From Acidobacteriaceae bacterium (GTDB taxonomy: Bacteria; Acidobacteriota; Terriglobia; Terriglobales; Acidobacteriaceae), in assembly GCA_030037705.1 (NCBI GenBank), contig JASHQE010000024.1, forward strand, positions 1-33,874: DNA of 33,874 nt, read 5' to 3'. Made by a program: the position numbers and the translations under genes. Positions 21,586 to 29,584 of the stretch are shown one piece after another. The notes below the pieces were generated by a model. It made no database searches. It was not told where the DNA came from and saw only the letters and a list, made by a program, of their open reading frames with translations. The first letter of the stretch is position 1; every line of letters starts with the position of its first letter.

Positions 21586-23316
21586 ATGACGGCCAATGGC
21601 TGGTTGCAGTTTGCAGTCTTCAGTCTGGTCCTGCTCGCGACCGTGCGCCCGGTGGGCATCTATCTGGCATGCGTGCTGGAGGGAGAACGCACCTGGCTCG
21701 ATCCGGTGCTGCGCCCGCTCGAGCGGCTTATCTACAAGCTCGCCGGCGTGAATGCCGAGAAGGAGATGAACTGGCGCGAGTATGCTTTCGCGATCCTGGG
21801 CTTCTCCGCGGTGAGTCTGGTCGTAACGTACGCGATCGAGCGTTTGCAGGCATACCTGCCCTTTAATCCACAGCATCTGGCGAATGTCGGCCCCGATCTG
21901 GCCTGGAACACCGCCGCCAGCTTCACGACAAACACCAACTGGCAGTCCTATACGCCCGAGAGCACCATGAGCTATCTCACCGAGATGGCCGGCCTGGCGA
22001 CGCATAACTTCTTCTCCGCGGCCGTCGGCATCGTTGTGGCCGTGGCGCTCATTCGCGGCATCAAGCGCACCACTTCCGCTACGATCGGCAACTTCTGGGT
22101 CGATACGACGCGCACCATGCTCTACATTCTCGCGCCGGCATGTGTCATCTACGCGCTGCTGCTGGTCGCGCAAGGCGTTCCGCAGAACCTGCACGCGTAC
22201 ACGGTCGCTCACACGCTCGAACAGCCCGGCCAGGCGCAGACCATCGGCGAAGGGCCGGTTGCTTCCCAGGAAGCCATCAAGATGCTGGGCACCAACGGCG
22301 GCGGTTTCTTCAATGCCAACAGCGCGCACCCTTACGAGAATCCCACGCCGTTCTCGAACTTTCTTGAGATGCTGTCGATCTTCATTATTCCCGCAGGCCT
22401 CACCTACACGCTGGGCCGCATGACCGGCTCGCCCGGTCACGGATGGGCCGTCTTCGGAGCGATGTTTGTGCTCTTTGCGGCAGGCTTCGCCGTTGCGTAC
22501 TGGGCGGAGTCCCAACCTTACAACGCCATTCATGGCGCCGCGCAGACCGGCAGCGCCACGGCTCCCGCCGGCAACATGGAAGGCAAAGAGGTGCGCTTCG
22601 GCATCTCGGACTCCACGCTTTTTGCCACCATCACCACCGATGCGAGCTGCGGCGCGGTGAACAGTATGCACGACAGCTTTACGCCCCTCGGCGGCATGAT
22701 CCCGCTGGCCAACATCATGCTTGGAGAAGTCGTCTTCGGGGGTGTTGGCTCCGGCCTGTACGGCATGTTGATCTTTGTCGTGCTTTCGGTCTTCATCGCC
22801 GGGCTGATGGTGGGGCGCACGCCCGAATACCTGGGCAAAAAGATCGAGTCGTATGACGTAAAGATGGCCATGCTCTATACGCTTATCTTTACGCTCATCG
22901 TTCTGGTCTTCGCGGCGGTCTTTGTGCTCTTGCCGAATGTAGGGCTTTCCAGCCTCAATAATCCCGGGCCGCACGGGTTCTCGGAGATTCTCTATGCCTT
23001 CACCTCCGGCGCAGGCAACAACGGCTCCGCCTTTGCCGGCCTCAACGCCAATACCTGGTGGTACAACGTGGCGCTGGGGTGGGACATGCTCATCGGCAGA
23101 TTGCTGATGATGATCCCGGTGATCGCGCTGGCAGGAAACCTGGCGCAGAAGAAAAGCGTGCCGCCGTCGCCCGGCACCTTCCCGGTGAATACAACGTTGT
23201 TCGCTGTATTGCTTGTCGGCGTGGTGTTGATCGTGGGCGCACTCACCTTCTTTCCTGCGCTGAGCCTGGGACCGGTGCTCGAACATCTGCTCCTCAAATC
23301 CGGCCAGCTCTTCTGA
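21586..23316 (+). CDS. kdpA: KdpA, potassium-binding subunit
   Basis: A 576-residue inner-membrane channel-like subunit that binds and selects K+. It shows the four SKT-type selectivity-filter regions: TTNTNWQSY, GTNGGGFFNANSAHPYENP, TDASCGAVNSMHDSFTPLGG and GAGNNGSAFAGL, each with a filter glycine. About ten hydrophobic spans are visible, and length is normal (E. coli 557). It begins one base after kdpF and ends 58 bp before kdpB. High-affinity K+ uptake under K+ limitation is established for the family. Confidence 0.97.
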   Translation: MTANGWLQFAVFSLVLLATVRPVGIYLACVLEGERTWLDPVLRPLERLIYKLAGVNAEKEMNWREYAFAILGFSAVSLVVTYAIERLQAYLPFNPQHLANVGPDLAWNTAASFTTNTNWQSYTPESTMSYLTEMAGLATHNFFSAAVGIVVAVALIRGIKRTTSATIGNFWVDTTRTMLYILAPACVIYALLLVAQGVPQNLHAYTVAHTLEQPGQAQTIGEGPVASQEAIKMLGTNGGGFFNANSAHPYENPTPFSNFLEMLSIFIIPAGLTYTLGRMTGSPGHGWAVFGAMFVLFAAGFAVAYWAESQPYNAIHGAAQTGSATAPAGNMEGKEVRFGISDSTLFATITTDASCGAVNSMHDSFTPLGGMIPLANIMLGEVVFGGVGSGLYGMLIFVVLSVFIAGLMVGRTPEYLGKKIESYDVKMAMLYTLIFTLIVLVFAAVFVLLPNVGLSSLNNPGPHGFSEILYAFTSGAGNNGSAFAGLNANTWWYNVALGWDMLIGRLLMMIPVIALAGNLAQKKSVPPSPGTFPVNTTLFAVLLVGVVLIVGALTFFPALSLGPVLEHLLLKSGQLF

Positions 23317-23374
23317 AGCAGGGAAATGGCAGACATGAAGAGAGAGTCCAACCAGGAAAACGGAAGAAACGGCC

Positions 23375-25408
23375 ATGGCTGAAAAGACAAATCTCTGGAA
23401 TACGCAAATCATCGGGCAGGCGCTGATCGATTCGGTGCGCAAGCTCGATCCGCGCTGGATGGTCAAGAACCCTGTGATGTTTGTGGTGGAAGTGGGCAGT
23501 GTGCTCACCACGGCGCTACTCATCGACAACTCCATTCACAACCGCCCGGGGTTTGCCTTCAATCTTCAAATCACACTATGGCTCTGGTTCACGGTGCTTT
23601 TCGCCAACTTTGCCGAGGCAATGGCCGAAGGCCGCGGCAAGGCGCAGGCTGATACGCTGCGCAAGGCCAAAGGCGAAACGGTTGCCCAACGCTACACCGC
23701 GAGCGGAGGATTCGAAGAAGTTCCCAGCGGCCAGCTTCGCGCCGGAGACCTGATCTACGTTGAAGCCGGCAAATACATCGCCGGTGACGGCGAAGTGATT
23801 GAAGGCGTGGCCTCCGTGGACGAGTCAGCCATCACCGGCGAGTCCGCTCCCGTGATTCGCGAAGCTGGCGGCGACCGCTCGGCCGTGACCGGCGGCACCA
23901 AGGTGTTGTCCGACTGGATCAAAGTGCGCATTACCTCGAATCCTGGAGAAACCTTTCTCGACCGCATGATCGCGCTGGTCGAAGGCGCGACCCGGCAGAA
24001 GACGCCGAACGAGATCGCCCTCAGCATTCTGCTCTCCGGTCTCACCATCATCTTTCTGCTCGCCGTGGTCACGCTGCAACCGTTTGCCATCTACTCGAAG
24101 GCTCCGCAAACGGTCTTCGTGCTGGTCTCGCTCTTGGTCTGTCTCATTCCCACCACCATCGGCGGCTTGCTCTCGGCTATCGGCATCGCCGGCATGGATC
24201 GCCTGGTGCAGTACAACGTGCTTGCCATGAGCGGCCGTGCCGTGGAAGCCGCAGGCGACGTGAACACGCTCCTGCTCGACAAGACCGGAACCATCACGCT
24301 CGGCAACCGGCAGGCAACCGAGTTCATTCCCGCGCCCGATGTAAGCAATGAACGGCTCGCGAATGCGGCACAGCTTGCCTCTCTCTCCGATGAAACGCCG
24401 GAGGGCCGCTCGATCGTTGTGCTTGCCAAAGAGAAGTACAACCTGCGCGGCCGCGACCTGGGTGGCATTCACGCTGAATTTGTTCCTTTCACTGCGCAGA
24501 CGCGTATGAGCGGCGTGAACCTGCCCGGTACGCGCATCCGCAAAGGCTCGGTCGATGCCATTGCGCGCTTCCTCGAAGAGCAGGGAGCGGTGTTGCCGCA
24601 GAAGGTGCGCGACAGCGTGGAAGAGATCGCCCGCGCCGGTGGCACGCCGCTGGTGGTGGCCGAAAACTCTACCGCGCTCGGTGTGATCTATCTCAAAGAC
24701 ATCGTCAAGGGCGGGCTCAAGGAGCGTCTTGCGCGGCTGCGCGCCATGGGCATCCGCACCATCATGATCACCGGCGATAATCCGCTCACCGCGGCGGTGA
24801 TTGCCCGCGAGGCTGGGGTGGACGATTTCCTGGCTGAAGCCAAGCCCAAGGACAAGATGGACCTGATCAAACGCGAGCAGGGCAAGGGCAAGCTCGTCGC
24901 CATGACCGGCGACGGCACCAACGACGCTCCCGCTCTGGCGCAGGCCGACGTGGGCGTGGCCATGAATTCCGGAACTCAAGCCGCAAAAGAAGCCGGCAAC
25001 ATGGTTGATCTCGATTCGAACCCGACCAAGCTCATCGAGATCGTTGAGATCGGCAAACAACTGCTCATGACCCGCGGCGCATTGACGACCTTCTCGATCG
25101 CCAACGATGTGGCAAAGTACTTCGCCATCATTCCAGCCATGTTCGCCGGTGTGTTCCCCGTCCTCAACGCGCTCAACATCATGTATCTGCATTCGCCGCA
25201 GTCGGCGATTCTCTCGGCTGTCGTCTTCAATGCCATCATCATCGTGGCGCTCATTCCCCTGGCGCTGAAGGGCGTGAAGTACGAGCCGCGGGCCGCCGAT
25301 GTGCTCTTGCGCCAGAACCTTCTGGTGTATGGCGTGGGCGGCATCATCATTCCGTTTATCGGCATCAAGGCCATCGACCTGTGCCTGGTGGCATTGCACA
25401 TGGTTTGA
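23375..25408 (+). CDS. kdpB: KdpB, P-type ATPase subunit
   Basis: A 677-residue P-type ATPase energising KdpA. The phosphorylation motif is DKTGT with D302; the actuator loop has TGES (residues 154-157), whose serine is the site of inhibitory phosphorylation in E. coli. Also present are [39 protein letters not shown] and [20 protein letters not shown], and a C-terminal [16 protein letters not shown]. All catalytic residues are intact. A GGAAGAA ribosome-binding site precedes the ATG. The 76-bp gap to kdpC holds the tandem SD-like repeat described separately. Confidence 0.97.
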   Translation: MAEKTNLWNTQIIGQALIDSVRKLDPRWMVKNPVMFVVEVGSVLTTALLIDNSIHNRPGFAFNLQITLWLWFTVLFANFAEAMAEGRGKAQADTLRKAKGETVAQRYTASGGFEEVPSGQLRAGDLIYVEAGKYIAGDGEVIEGVASVDESAITGESAPVIREAGGDRSAVTGGTKVLSDWIKVRITSNPGETFLDRMIALVEGATRQKTPNEIALSILLSGLTIIFLLAVVTLQPFAIYSKAPQTVFVLVSLLVCLIPTTIGGLLSAIGIAGMDRLVQYNVLAMSGRAVEAAGDVNTLLLDKTGTITLGNRQATEFIPAPDVSNERLANAAQLASLSDETPEGRSIVVLAKEKYNLRGRDLGGIHAEFVPFTAQTRMSGVNLPGTRIRKGSVDAIARFLEEQGAVLPQKVRDSVEEIARAGGTPLVVAENSTALGVIYLKDIVKGGLKERLARLRAMGIRTIMITGDNPLTAAVIAREAGVDDFLAEAKPKDKMDLIKREQGKGKLVAMTGDGTNDAPALAQADVGVAMNSGTQAAKEAGNMVDLDSNPTKLIEIVEIGKQLLMTRGALTTFSIANDVAKYFAIIPAMFAGVFPVLNALNIMYLHSPQSAILSAVVFNAIIIVALIPLALKGVKYEPRAADVLLRQNLLVYGVGGIIIPFIGIKAIDLCLVALHMV

Positions 25409-25440
25409 GAATCGGCGCGCCGCTCAACCGGCCAAGCCGA

Positions 25441-25480
25441 AAGGGGCCAAAAGGAGCCCAAAGGAGCCCAAAGGAGATTG
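25441..25480 (+). repeat. Four tandem 10-bp units containing Shine-Dalgarno cores, before kdpC
   Basis: Successive units AAGGGGCCAA, AAGGAGCCCA, AAGGAGCCCA and AAGGAGATTG end eight bases before the kdpC ATG. Three carry the perfect AAGGAG core and the fourth has AAGGGG. Only the last is at normal spacing from the ATG. The array looks like slippage expansion; an effect on KdpC translation is inference. Confidence 0.85.
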
Positions 25481-25484
25481 AGAC

Positions 25485-26120
25485 ATGCATTCAACGGCTA
25501 TGCTAGAAACAGGCGAGACAGTGGCTCGCAAGGAGAGAACCGGGAGCCCGGCTGTGCATTCCGTCTGGAAAACCTCCATTCGCTACACGCTTGTGACTAC
25601 GTTGCTGCTCGGTCTGGGCTATCCTTTGCTGCTTACCGGCATCGCGGAGTTTGTCTTTCCGCATAGGGCAAATGGCAGCCTGATTCTGCGCAACGGCCAG
25701 GTGATCGGCTCCGAGCTGATCGCGCAAAGCTTTACCTCAGACCGGTACTTCCATCCGCGGCCTTCCGCCGCCGGCAACGGCTATGATGCGACTTCCTCGG
25801 GCGGCTCGAACCTGGCCCAATCGAATGCCAAGCTCGCGCAGCGCATTCAGGGCGATATCGACAAGCTGGAGAAGGAGAATCCCGGCAAACCTGTTCCCAT
25901 CGACATGGTCACGACTTCGGGCTCGGGTCTCGACCCCGACATCACGCCGGACAATGCGTACTTCCAGGCGCCGCGCGTGGCCAGGGCGCGAGGACTTTCG
26001 GAAGCCGTTGTGCGTTCACTCATCGAAAAGCATACCGAACAACGTACGCTGGGTTTGCTCGGTGAGCCGCGCGTGAATGTCCTCGAACTGAATCTCGACC
26101 TCGATAACCTGTCGAAATAG
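25485..26120 (+). CDS. kdpC: KdpC, chaperone-like subunit of the K+-transporting ATPase
   Basis: A 211-residue subunit with one membrane span near the N-terminus (about residues 35-55) and a periplasmic domain. Family segments present are QSFTSDRYFHPRPSAAG, then PIDMVTTSGSGLDPDITPDNA, and VNVLELNLDL at the C-terminus. KdpC is needed for complex assembly and ATP affinity. The N-terminus is about 25 residues longer than usual (MHSTAMLETGETVARKERTG), but the ATG at 25485 has the best ribosome-binding site, AAGGAG eight bases upstream; a start at the internal methionine at 25500 is possible. It is the last gene of the kdp operon; terminator at 26355-26402. Confidence 0.95.
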   Translation: MHSTAMLETGETVARKERTGSPAVHSVWKTSIRYTLVTTLLLGLGYPLLLTGIAEFVFPHRANGSLILRNGQVIGSELIAQSFTSDRYFHPRPSAAGNGYDATSSGGSNLAQSNAKLAQRIQGDIDKLEKENPGKPVPIDMVTTSGSGLDPDITPDNAYFQAPRVARARGLSEAVVRSLIEKHTEQRTLGLLGEPRVNVLELNLDLDNLSK

Positions 26121-26208
26121 TTCTTCAACTTCTACTTCTACGCGCCCCCGGTTTGCGGAGACAGCGCCGGGTGCGCCAGATCTTATCGCCGCCGACTAAG
26201 CACGACAT

Positions 26209-26296
26209 GGGTGCCCCAGGTCTTCCGCCGTGGCGGACCGCGGCGGACTCCGCTCAACATGACAGTGCTTAAATTGTCGGTCTGCAGCCGGGTGCC
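26209..26296 (-). repeat. Interspersed palindromic repeat, copy A
   Basis: In the spacer after kdpC. It contains CCGCCGTGGCGG (26225-26236) next to a CCGCGGCGG, then CTCCGCTCAACATGACAGTG and, after a short gap, TCGGTCTGCAGCCGGGTGCC (26277-26296). The same modules recur at 31955-32027 in the opposite orientation. The remaining 26121-26208 shows nothing recognisable. Confidence 0.8.
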
Positions 26297-26354
26297 TCAT
26301 CCTAACCGCATTCTGTGCGGCGAGCGTGGGAGCACACAGCACTCAAACCACGCG

Positions 26355-26402
26355 CTCCAGATGAAAAAGCTCCCACCGTGGCGGGAGCTTTTTCATCTGG
26401 AG
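26355..26402. terminator. Bidirectional intrinsic terminator between kdpC and the GvpL/F gene
   Basis: A perfect 20-bp inverted repeat, arms 26355-26374 and 26383-26402, with an 8-nt loop. Each arm contains five As or five Ts (GATGAAAAAGCTCCC / GGGAGCTTTTTCATC), so RNA from either strand gives a GC hairpin followed by a U-run. It lies between two convergent genes and would stop both transcripts. Confidence 0.9.
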
Positions 26403-26414
26403 AGAACCAAGGTT

Positions 26415-27215
26415 TTACGCCATGGCGGGCTGCAGGACAGGCGCCGCCGTAGTTTTTTCTGAAGCCACCACAGGCTGTGCCTGTGCGTGCGTAGTGCGCG
26501 TGAGCCGGTGCACGAAGTGATACGGCGGCCACGGGCCAGAGAGCTGCATCTGGCACTCTTTCATCATCGCGCTCGTGGTCGCGAACTTGTTCTGGTAACG
26601 CTCCACATACTTGCGCTCGATGAGGTGGGCGATGTCGAGCGCCATCTTGCCGTTTTCCGTGAGCCGGCAGCTCACCTCTTCATCGAGGGGCATAAACAGC
26701 CGATGCATCTGGAAGCTTACGGCACGGGCGCGCGTCTGGCGCTCGCGGGTCCGCGCCGCGTTCTCGCGCAGGTTGCTCAGATACTCCCGGCCGACGCTAT
26801 CGGCTGGCAGATGCCGCTCGATCTCTTTGGTGCAACAGTCATCCACAAAGATCTTGAGATGCATCTCGGCTTTGCCACGCAGCTTGTCGATGTTGCCGAG
26901 AAACTGCCGCTGGTTCGAGCGGATGGATTTTCTCAGCGTCTCGTCATCGGAGAAGACCGTGCCGAAGCGGAAGGGAAGGACCGTCGAGTGCTGGAAGCAG
27001 TCTGCAATCACCCGTGCATGATCCACACCCGATTTCTGATTGAGGGTTTCTTGCGGGTTGTGTTCGCTGACGATCACGGCGAGGTCACTAGCTGGATATA
27101 AAAATACTTGATTCCCGCTTACTCCAAGAACTGATTCCATCGGCACCGGTTTGCGGTGGCGCGCTAATTCAGGAAATGCTTGCTTTTCCCCAATGCAGTA
27201 GGCATACCATGCCAT
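26415..27215 (-). CDS. GvpL/GvpF-family protein, solitary
   Basis: A 266-residue protein matching the gas vesicle GvpL/GvpF family: an N-terminal MAWYAYCIGE strand, then VFLYPASDLAVIVSEHNP, VLPFRFGTVFSDDETLR (the conserved PFRFGTVF motif), a long central helical region (NIDKLRGKAEMHLKIFVD), and a C-terminal LSGPWPPYHFV (family L.GPWPPY.F). In gas vesicle clusters it is an accessory assembly protein that binds GvpA. No gvpA or other gas vesicle gene is in the window, so it probably has another role. Start at 27215 has GGAG nine bases upstream; 27230 is the alternative. The tail after the motif is rich in T, A, Q and P. Confidence 0.85.
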   Translation of the reverse strand: MAWYAYCIGEKQAFPELARHRKPVPMESVLGVSGNQVFLYPASDLAVIVSEHNPQETLNQKSGVDHARVIADCFQHSTVLPFRFGTVFSDDETLRKSIRSNQRQFLGNIDKLRGKAEMHLKIFVDDCCTKEIERHLPADSVGREYLSNLRENAARTRERQTRARAVSFQMHRLFMPLDEEVSCRLTENGKMALDIAHLIERKYVERYQNKFATTSAMMKECQMQLSGPWPPYHFVHRLTRTTHAQAQPVVASEKTTAAPVLQPAMA

Positions 27216-27646
27216 GGCGAGACACTCCATTCGCGTGCGCCTGCTCGGACAAGCGCCAGCCGTTGGTGAAGCTCTGTGAACTTGGGAACAACTGCATACG
27301 TTAAGTTGGGAGGGCAGGCCATATGAACTGACCCATTCGAACTATCGGGAATACTAGCCTTCCCAAAATACGACTGGCAAGGTCTCGCATCCCAAAACTT
27401 CCTAAAGTGAGCAATCTCACGCAAAATAGAATTTGTATCATGGAAATTGCATTTGATATTATGAAAAGCAGTCAAATCCAGACTACATAGGCTTCTATCA
27501 GCCTCTTAGAGTGCAAATAGTTGCACATAGGGCGGGAGCTTGGCCTACTGGAAAGCCAGATGACGGCTGGCGTGCCCGGCTATGCGGGCAGGAGGGCGCT
27601 TTCTCAGGCGTTTGGCCGGCAGATCGAAGAGCGCAAGAGAAACCGC
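27216..27646. other. AT-rich, hairpin-rich spacer
   Basis: No credible gene. Base composition falls sharply: 27421-27480 is only about 28% G+C by hand count. Short perfect inverted repeats follow one another: GGGAA/TTCCC (27347-27364), GTGAG-CAAT-CTCAC (27407-27420), AGGCT/AGCCT (27489-27504) and GTGCAA-ATAG-TTGCAC (27511-27526). It may hold the GvpL/F promoter, operators, or a structured RNA. Confidence 0.55.
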
Positions 27647-28294
27647 TCAGTGCAGAATTCCGCGCATGTAGAGATACAGGACCACATTCAAGCCCACTGA
27701 GGCGAGCAGCAGAAGCAGCGAGATCGTGGCGAAAGCGGTCATCTTGCGGCGCACGGATTTGAGATCCTCAAGCAATTCCTGCTGCTCAAGCGTGTTCCGG
27801 TCCGTCGCTTCCTGCACCATCTCCAAGCGGTCTTCCACTTTTTTGAGCGCCGCATTCTGCTCGGTGATCTGCTCACGCAGCTTGCGATGCTGCGTTTGCA
27901 ATTCGGTGACGCCGTTTTCGAGAGGAGCCAGATTGGCCGGAGGAGCCGGCGCCGGCGCGCGCGGCGCCAGCAGGTTGGCGACGGTTGCGAGAACCTGGCC
28001 GTCCAAGAGCGGAAGCACTTTTTGCACAAAGGGCAGCGCCATGCGCACTCCTTTTACAGCGCGCTGCAGGTTCGAGGGCTGACCGGCAAGATCGTCCCCT
28101 TCCGGCTGCACGCCCTGGTCGGCATCGGATGCGGAGGGTTGCGTGAAGCGCGCAGATTCTGTCTGGAACACCGATCCGGCAGGCCGGCCTGCATCACCTC
28201 TAGCCAGCGGAGAACCGACCGCCCGCGGGCGCGGCGCCTCAACGTTCCTGGGCAGATCTTCTTCGTGCGGTTCGGTGCTTTCGGGCTCGTCCAT
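27647..28294 (-). CDS. Hypothetical protein with coiled coil and C-terminal membrane anchor
   Basis: Not a family I recognise. The 215-residue product has an acidic, proline-rich disordered N-terminus (about 1-75), a short hydrophobic helical segment (ALPFVQKVLPLLDGQVLATV, about 85-110), a coiled coil rich in E, Q, K and L (about 125-185), and a single C-terminal span (FATISLLLLLASVGLNVVLY) with a five-residue tail. It would be tail-anchored in the inner membrane with the bulk in the cytoplasm. Start at 28294 (MDEPEST) has a strong GGAGAGG five bases upstream; 28312 is an alternative. It is divergent from the DUF502 gene, 165 bp apart. Confidence 0.75.
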   Translation of the reverse strand: MDEPESTEPHEEDLPRNVEAPRPRAVGSPLARGDAGRPAGSVFQTESARFTQPSASDADQGVQPEGDDLAGQPSNLQRAVKGVRMALPFVQKVLPLLDGQVLATVANLLAPRAPAPAPPANLAPLENGVTELQTQHRKLREQITEQNAALKKVEDRLEMVQEATDRNTLEQQELLEDLKSVRRKMTAFATISLLLLLASVGLNVVLYLYMRGILH

Positions 28295-28459
28295 AGCTTC
28301 CTCTCCATTCACTATAAAAAGGGAATCCCGAAAAGGGAATCAGGTTCGAGCCGGATTTTTTCACCTCTCCCGCCCGGCTTGCGGTTCTTGCAGCACTCTT
28401 TCACCCGGTCCTGAGCGGGCCGTCGGTCTGCTCGCGTATCCTCACCGTAGGAGATGCGC
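28295..28459. promoter_or_regulatory. Divergent promoter region, coiled-coil gene and DUF502 gene
   Basis: Spacer between two divergent starts. A direct repeat GGGAATC...GGGAATC (about 28320-28340) and a short T-run are present; no clear promoter elements. TAGGAG at 28448-28453 is the DUF502 ribosome-binding site. Confidence 0.35.
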
Positions 28460-29137
28460 GTGAACCCAGTTCTCTCCCATACTCTGCGTAACGTGCAGCG
28501 CAGCATTCTGGCCGGCATCATCACCATCGGGCCGCTCTTTGTCACCTATCTGATCTTCAGCTTCCTCTTCACCACGCTGGCTAACGCCGGGCGTCCTCTG
28601 GTGCAGCTCTTTGCCGCGATCTTTCCGCTGGGCTGGTTCACCAATCCCTTCATGCAGTCGGTGCTGGCCATCGTGCTTACTCTGGCGGTGCTCTATCTTG
28701 TGGGCCGAGTAACCTCGGTCGTTGTGGGCCGGCAGGCTTTTGAGATCTTCGAATCGGTGCTGGAACGCCTGCCGTTCGTGGCCAAGGTCTACACCTCGGT
28801 CCGGCAGCTCATCGACACCATGATGGCCAAGAAGCCATCGAGCCAGCGCGTGGTGTTGATCGATTTTCCGATCGAAGGGCAGAAGAGCATCGGCTTCCTC
28901 ACCCGCACGCTCGTGGATTCGGCAACGGGTGAACCGCTTGCCGCCGTGTTGCTGCCCAACGCCATCAATCCCACATCTGCGTTTCTGCAGGTGCTTCCCG
29001 TTTCCAAGGTGATCGAAACCAATCTGACCATGGAACAGGCGATGAGCATGTTGATGACCGGCGGCGCCGTCGGCCCGGAGAGCATCCGCTACTCGCAGTC
29101 TGTTGAGCCGGCTCGTCAGCCTGTGCAGTTTCCTTGA
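28460..29137 (+). CDS. DUF502 family membrane protein
   Basis: A protein of about 225 residues with two N-terminal membrane spans (about residues 15-40 and 58-85) and a soluble C-terminal domain. The segments GIITIGPLFVTYLIF, then LERLPFVAKVYTSVRQLIDT and later PTSAFLQVLPVSKV, with TMEQAMSMLMTGGAVGP at the end, are characteristic of DUF502 (COG2928), of unknown function. I prefer the GTG at 28460, six bases after AGGAG; the ATG at 28454 directly abuts the Shine-Dalgarno and is a poorer start. It lies 36 bp upstream of a second small membrane protein gene and may be co-transcribed with it. Confidence 0.88.
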   Translation: MNPVLSHTLRNVQRSILAGIITIGPLFVTYLIFSFLFTTLANAGRPLVQLFAAIFPLGWFTNPFMQSVLAIVLTLAVLYLVGRVTSVVVGRQAFEIFESVLERLPFVAKVYTSVRQLIDTMMAKKPSSQRVVLIDFPIEGQKSIGFLTRTLVDSATGEPLAAVLLPNAINPTSAFLQVLPVSKVIETNLTMEQAMSMLMTGGAVGPESIRYSQSVEPARQPVQFP

Positions 29138-29173
29138 CCATATCGCGCGAACGGGTATGCTATTCCTCAGGTC

Positions 29174-29530
29174 ATGAACAGGCGTCCCATCACGGTCACA
29201 ATTCTTGCCTGGCTGCTCATGGCAGTGGGCGTCCTCGGGACCGCTTCCCACTTCGTCGGGTTCAGAATCCATCCGCCGACGCCCAGTGAGCTGTTCTGGA
29301 TCTCTTTTCTCGGCCTGCTCGCGATTCTCTCCGGCGCGTTTCTGCTCCGCGGCAGCAATTGGGCGCGCTGGCTGGCGCTTGCGTGGATGGCCTTTCACGT
29401 GGGTCTCAGCGTATTTCATCCAGCGCGTGAATGGATCATGCACAGCCTGCTGCTGGTCTTGTTTATCTATCTGCTTTTCCGCCCTGCAGCGCGGAAGTAC
29501 TTCCGTTCTGAGCCAATGAGCGCGGCGTAG
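29174..29530 (+). CDS. Small hypothetical membrane protein
   Basis: A 118-residue protein with four hydrophobic segments (about residues 7-27, 40-60, 65-82 and 86-104) and short loops, ending in a basic then polar tail (RPAARKYFRSEPMSAA). The pairs SGAFLLRGSNWARW and FHVGLSVFH resemble many unnamed small bacterial membrane proteins. No function can be assigned. It follows the DUF502 gene in the same orientation and precedes the phosphodiesterase gene by 54 bp. Ribosome binding is weak (CAGG). Confidence 0.7.
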   Translation: MNRRPITVTILAWLLMAVGVLGTASHFVGFRIHPPTPSELFWISFLGLLAILSGAFLLRGSNWARWLALAWMAFHVGLSVFHPAREWIMHSLLLVLFIYLLFRPAARKYFRSEPMSAA

Positions 29531-29584
29531 ATCCTCCGGTTTTCCGGCGTCGGCTGCGATAAGCTGTTGCGGAGGGAATCATCT

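Noticed and set aside
21556..23535. 659-codon minus-strand open frame opposite kdpA
   Set aside because: Rich in H, R, D and Q as expected from reading the antisense of a GC-rich gene; no domain, and it covers the unmistakable kdpF end, kdpA and the start of kdpB.
23825..25399. 524-codon minus-strand open frame opposite kdpB
   Set aside because: Antisense shadow of a fully conserved P-type ATPase gene; no recognisable motifs.
26209..26296. tRNA or small RNA gene in the kdpC downstream spacer
   Set aside because: The pairing potential comes from the interspersed palindromes; no cloverleaf or TpsiC-like segment is present.
27164..27475. 103-codon minus-strand open frame overlapping the GvpL/F start
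   Set aside because: Overlaps the start of a conserved gene and the AT-rich spacer; no motifs and atypical composition.
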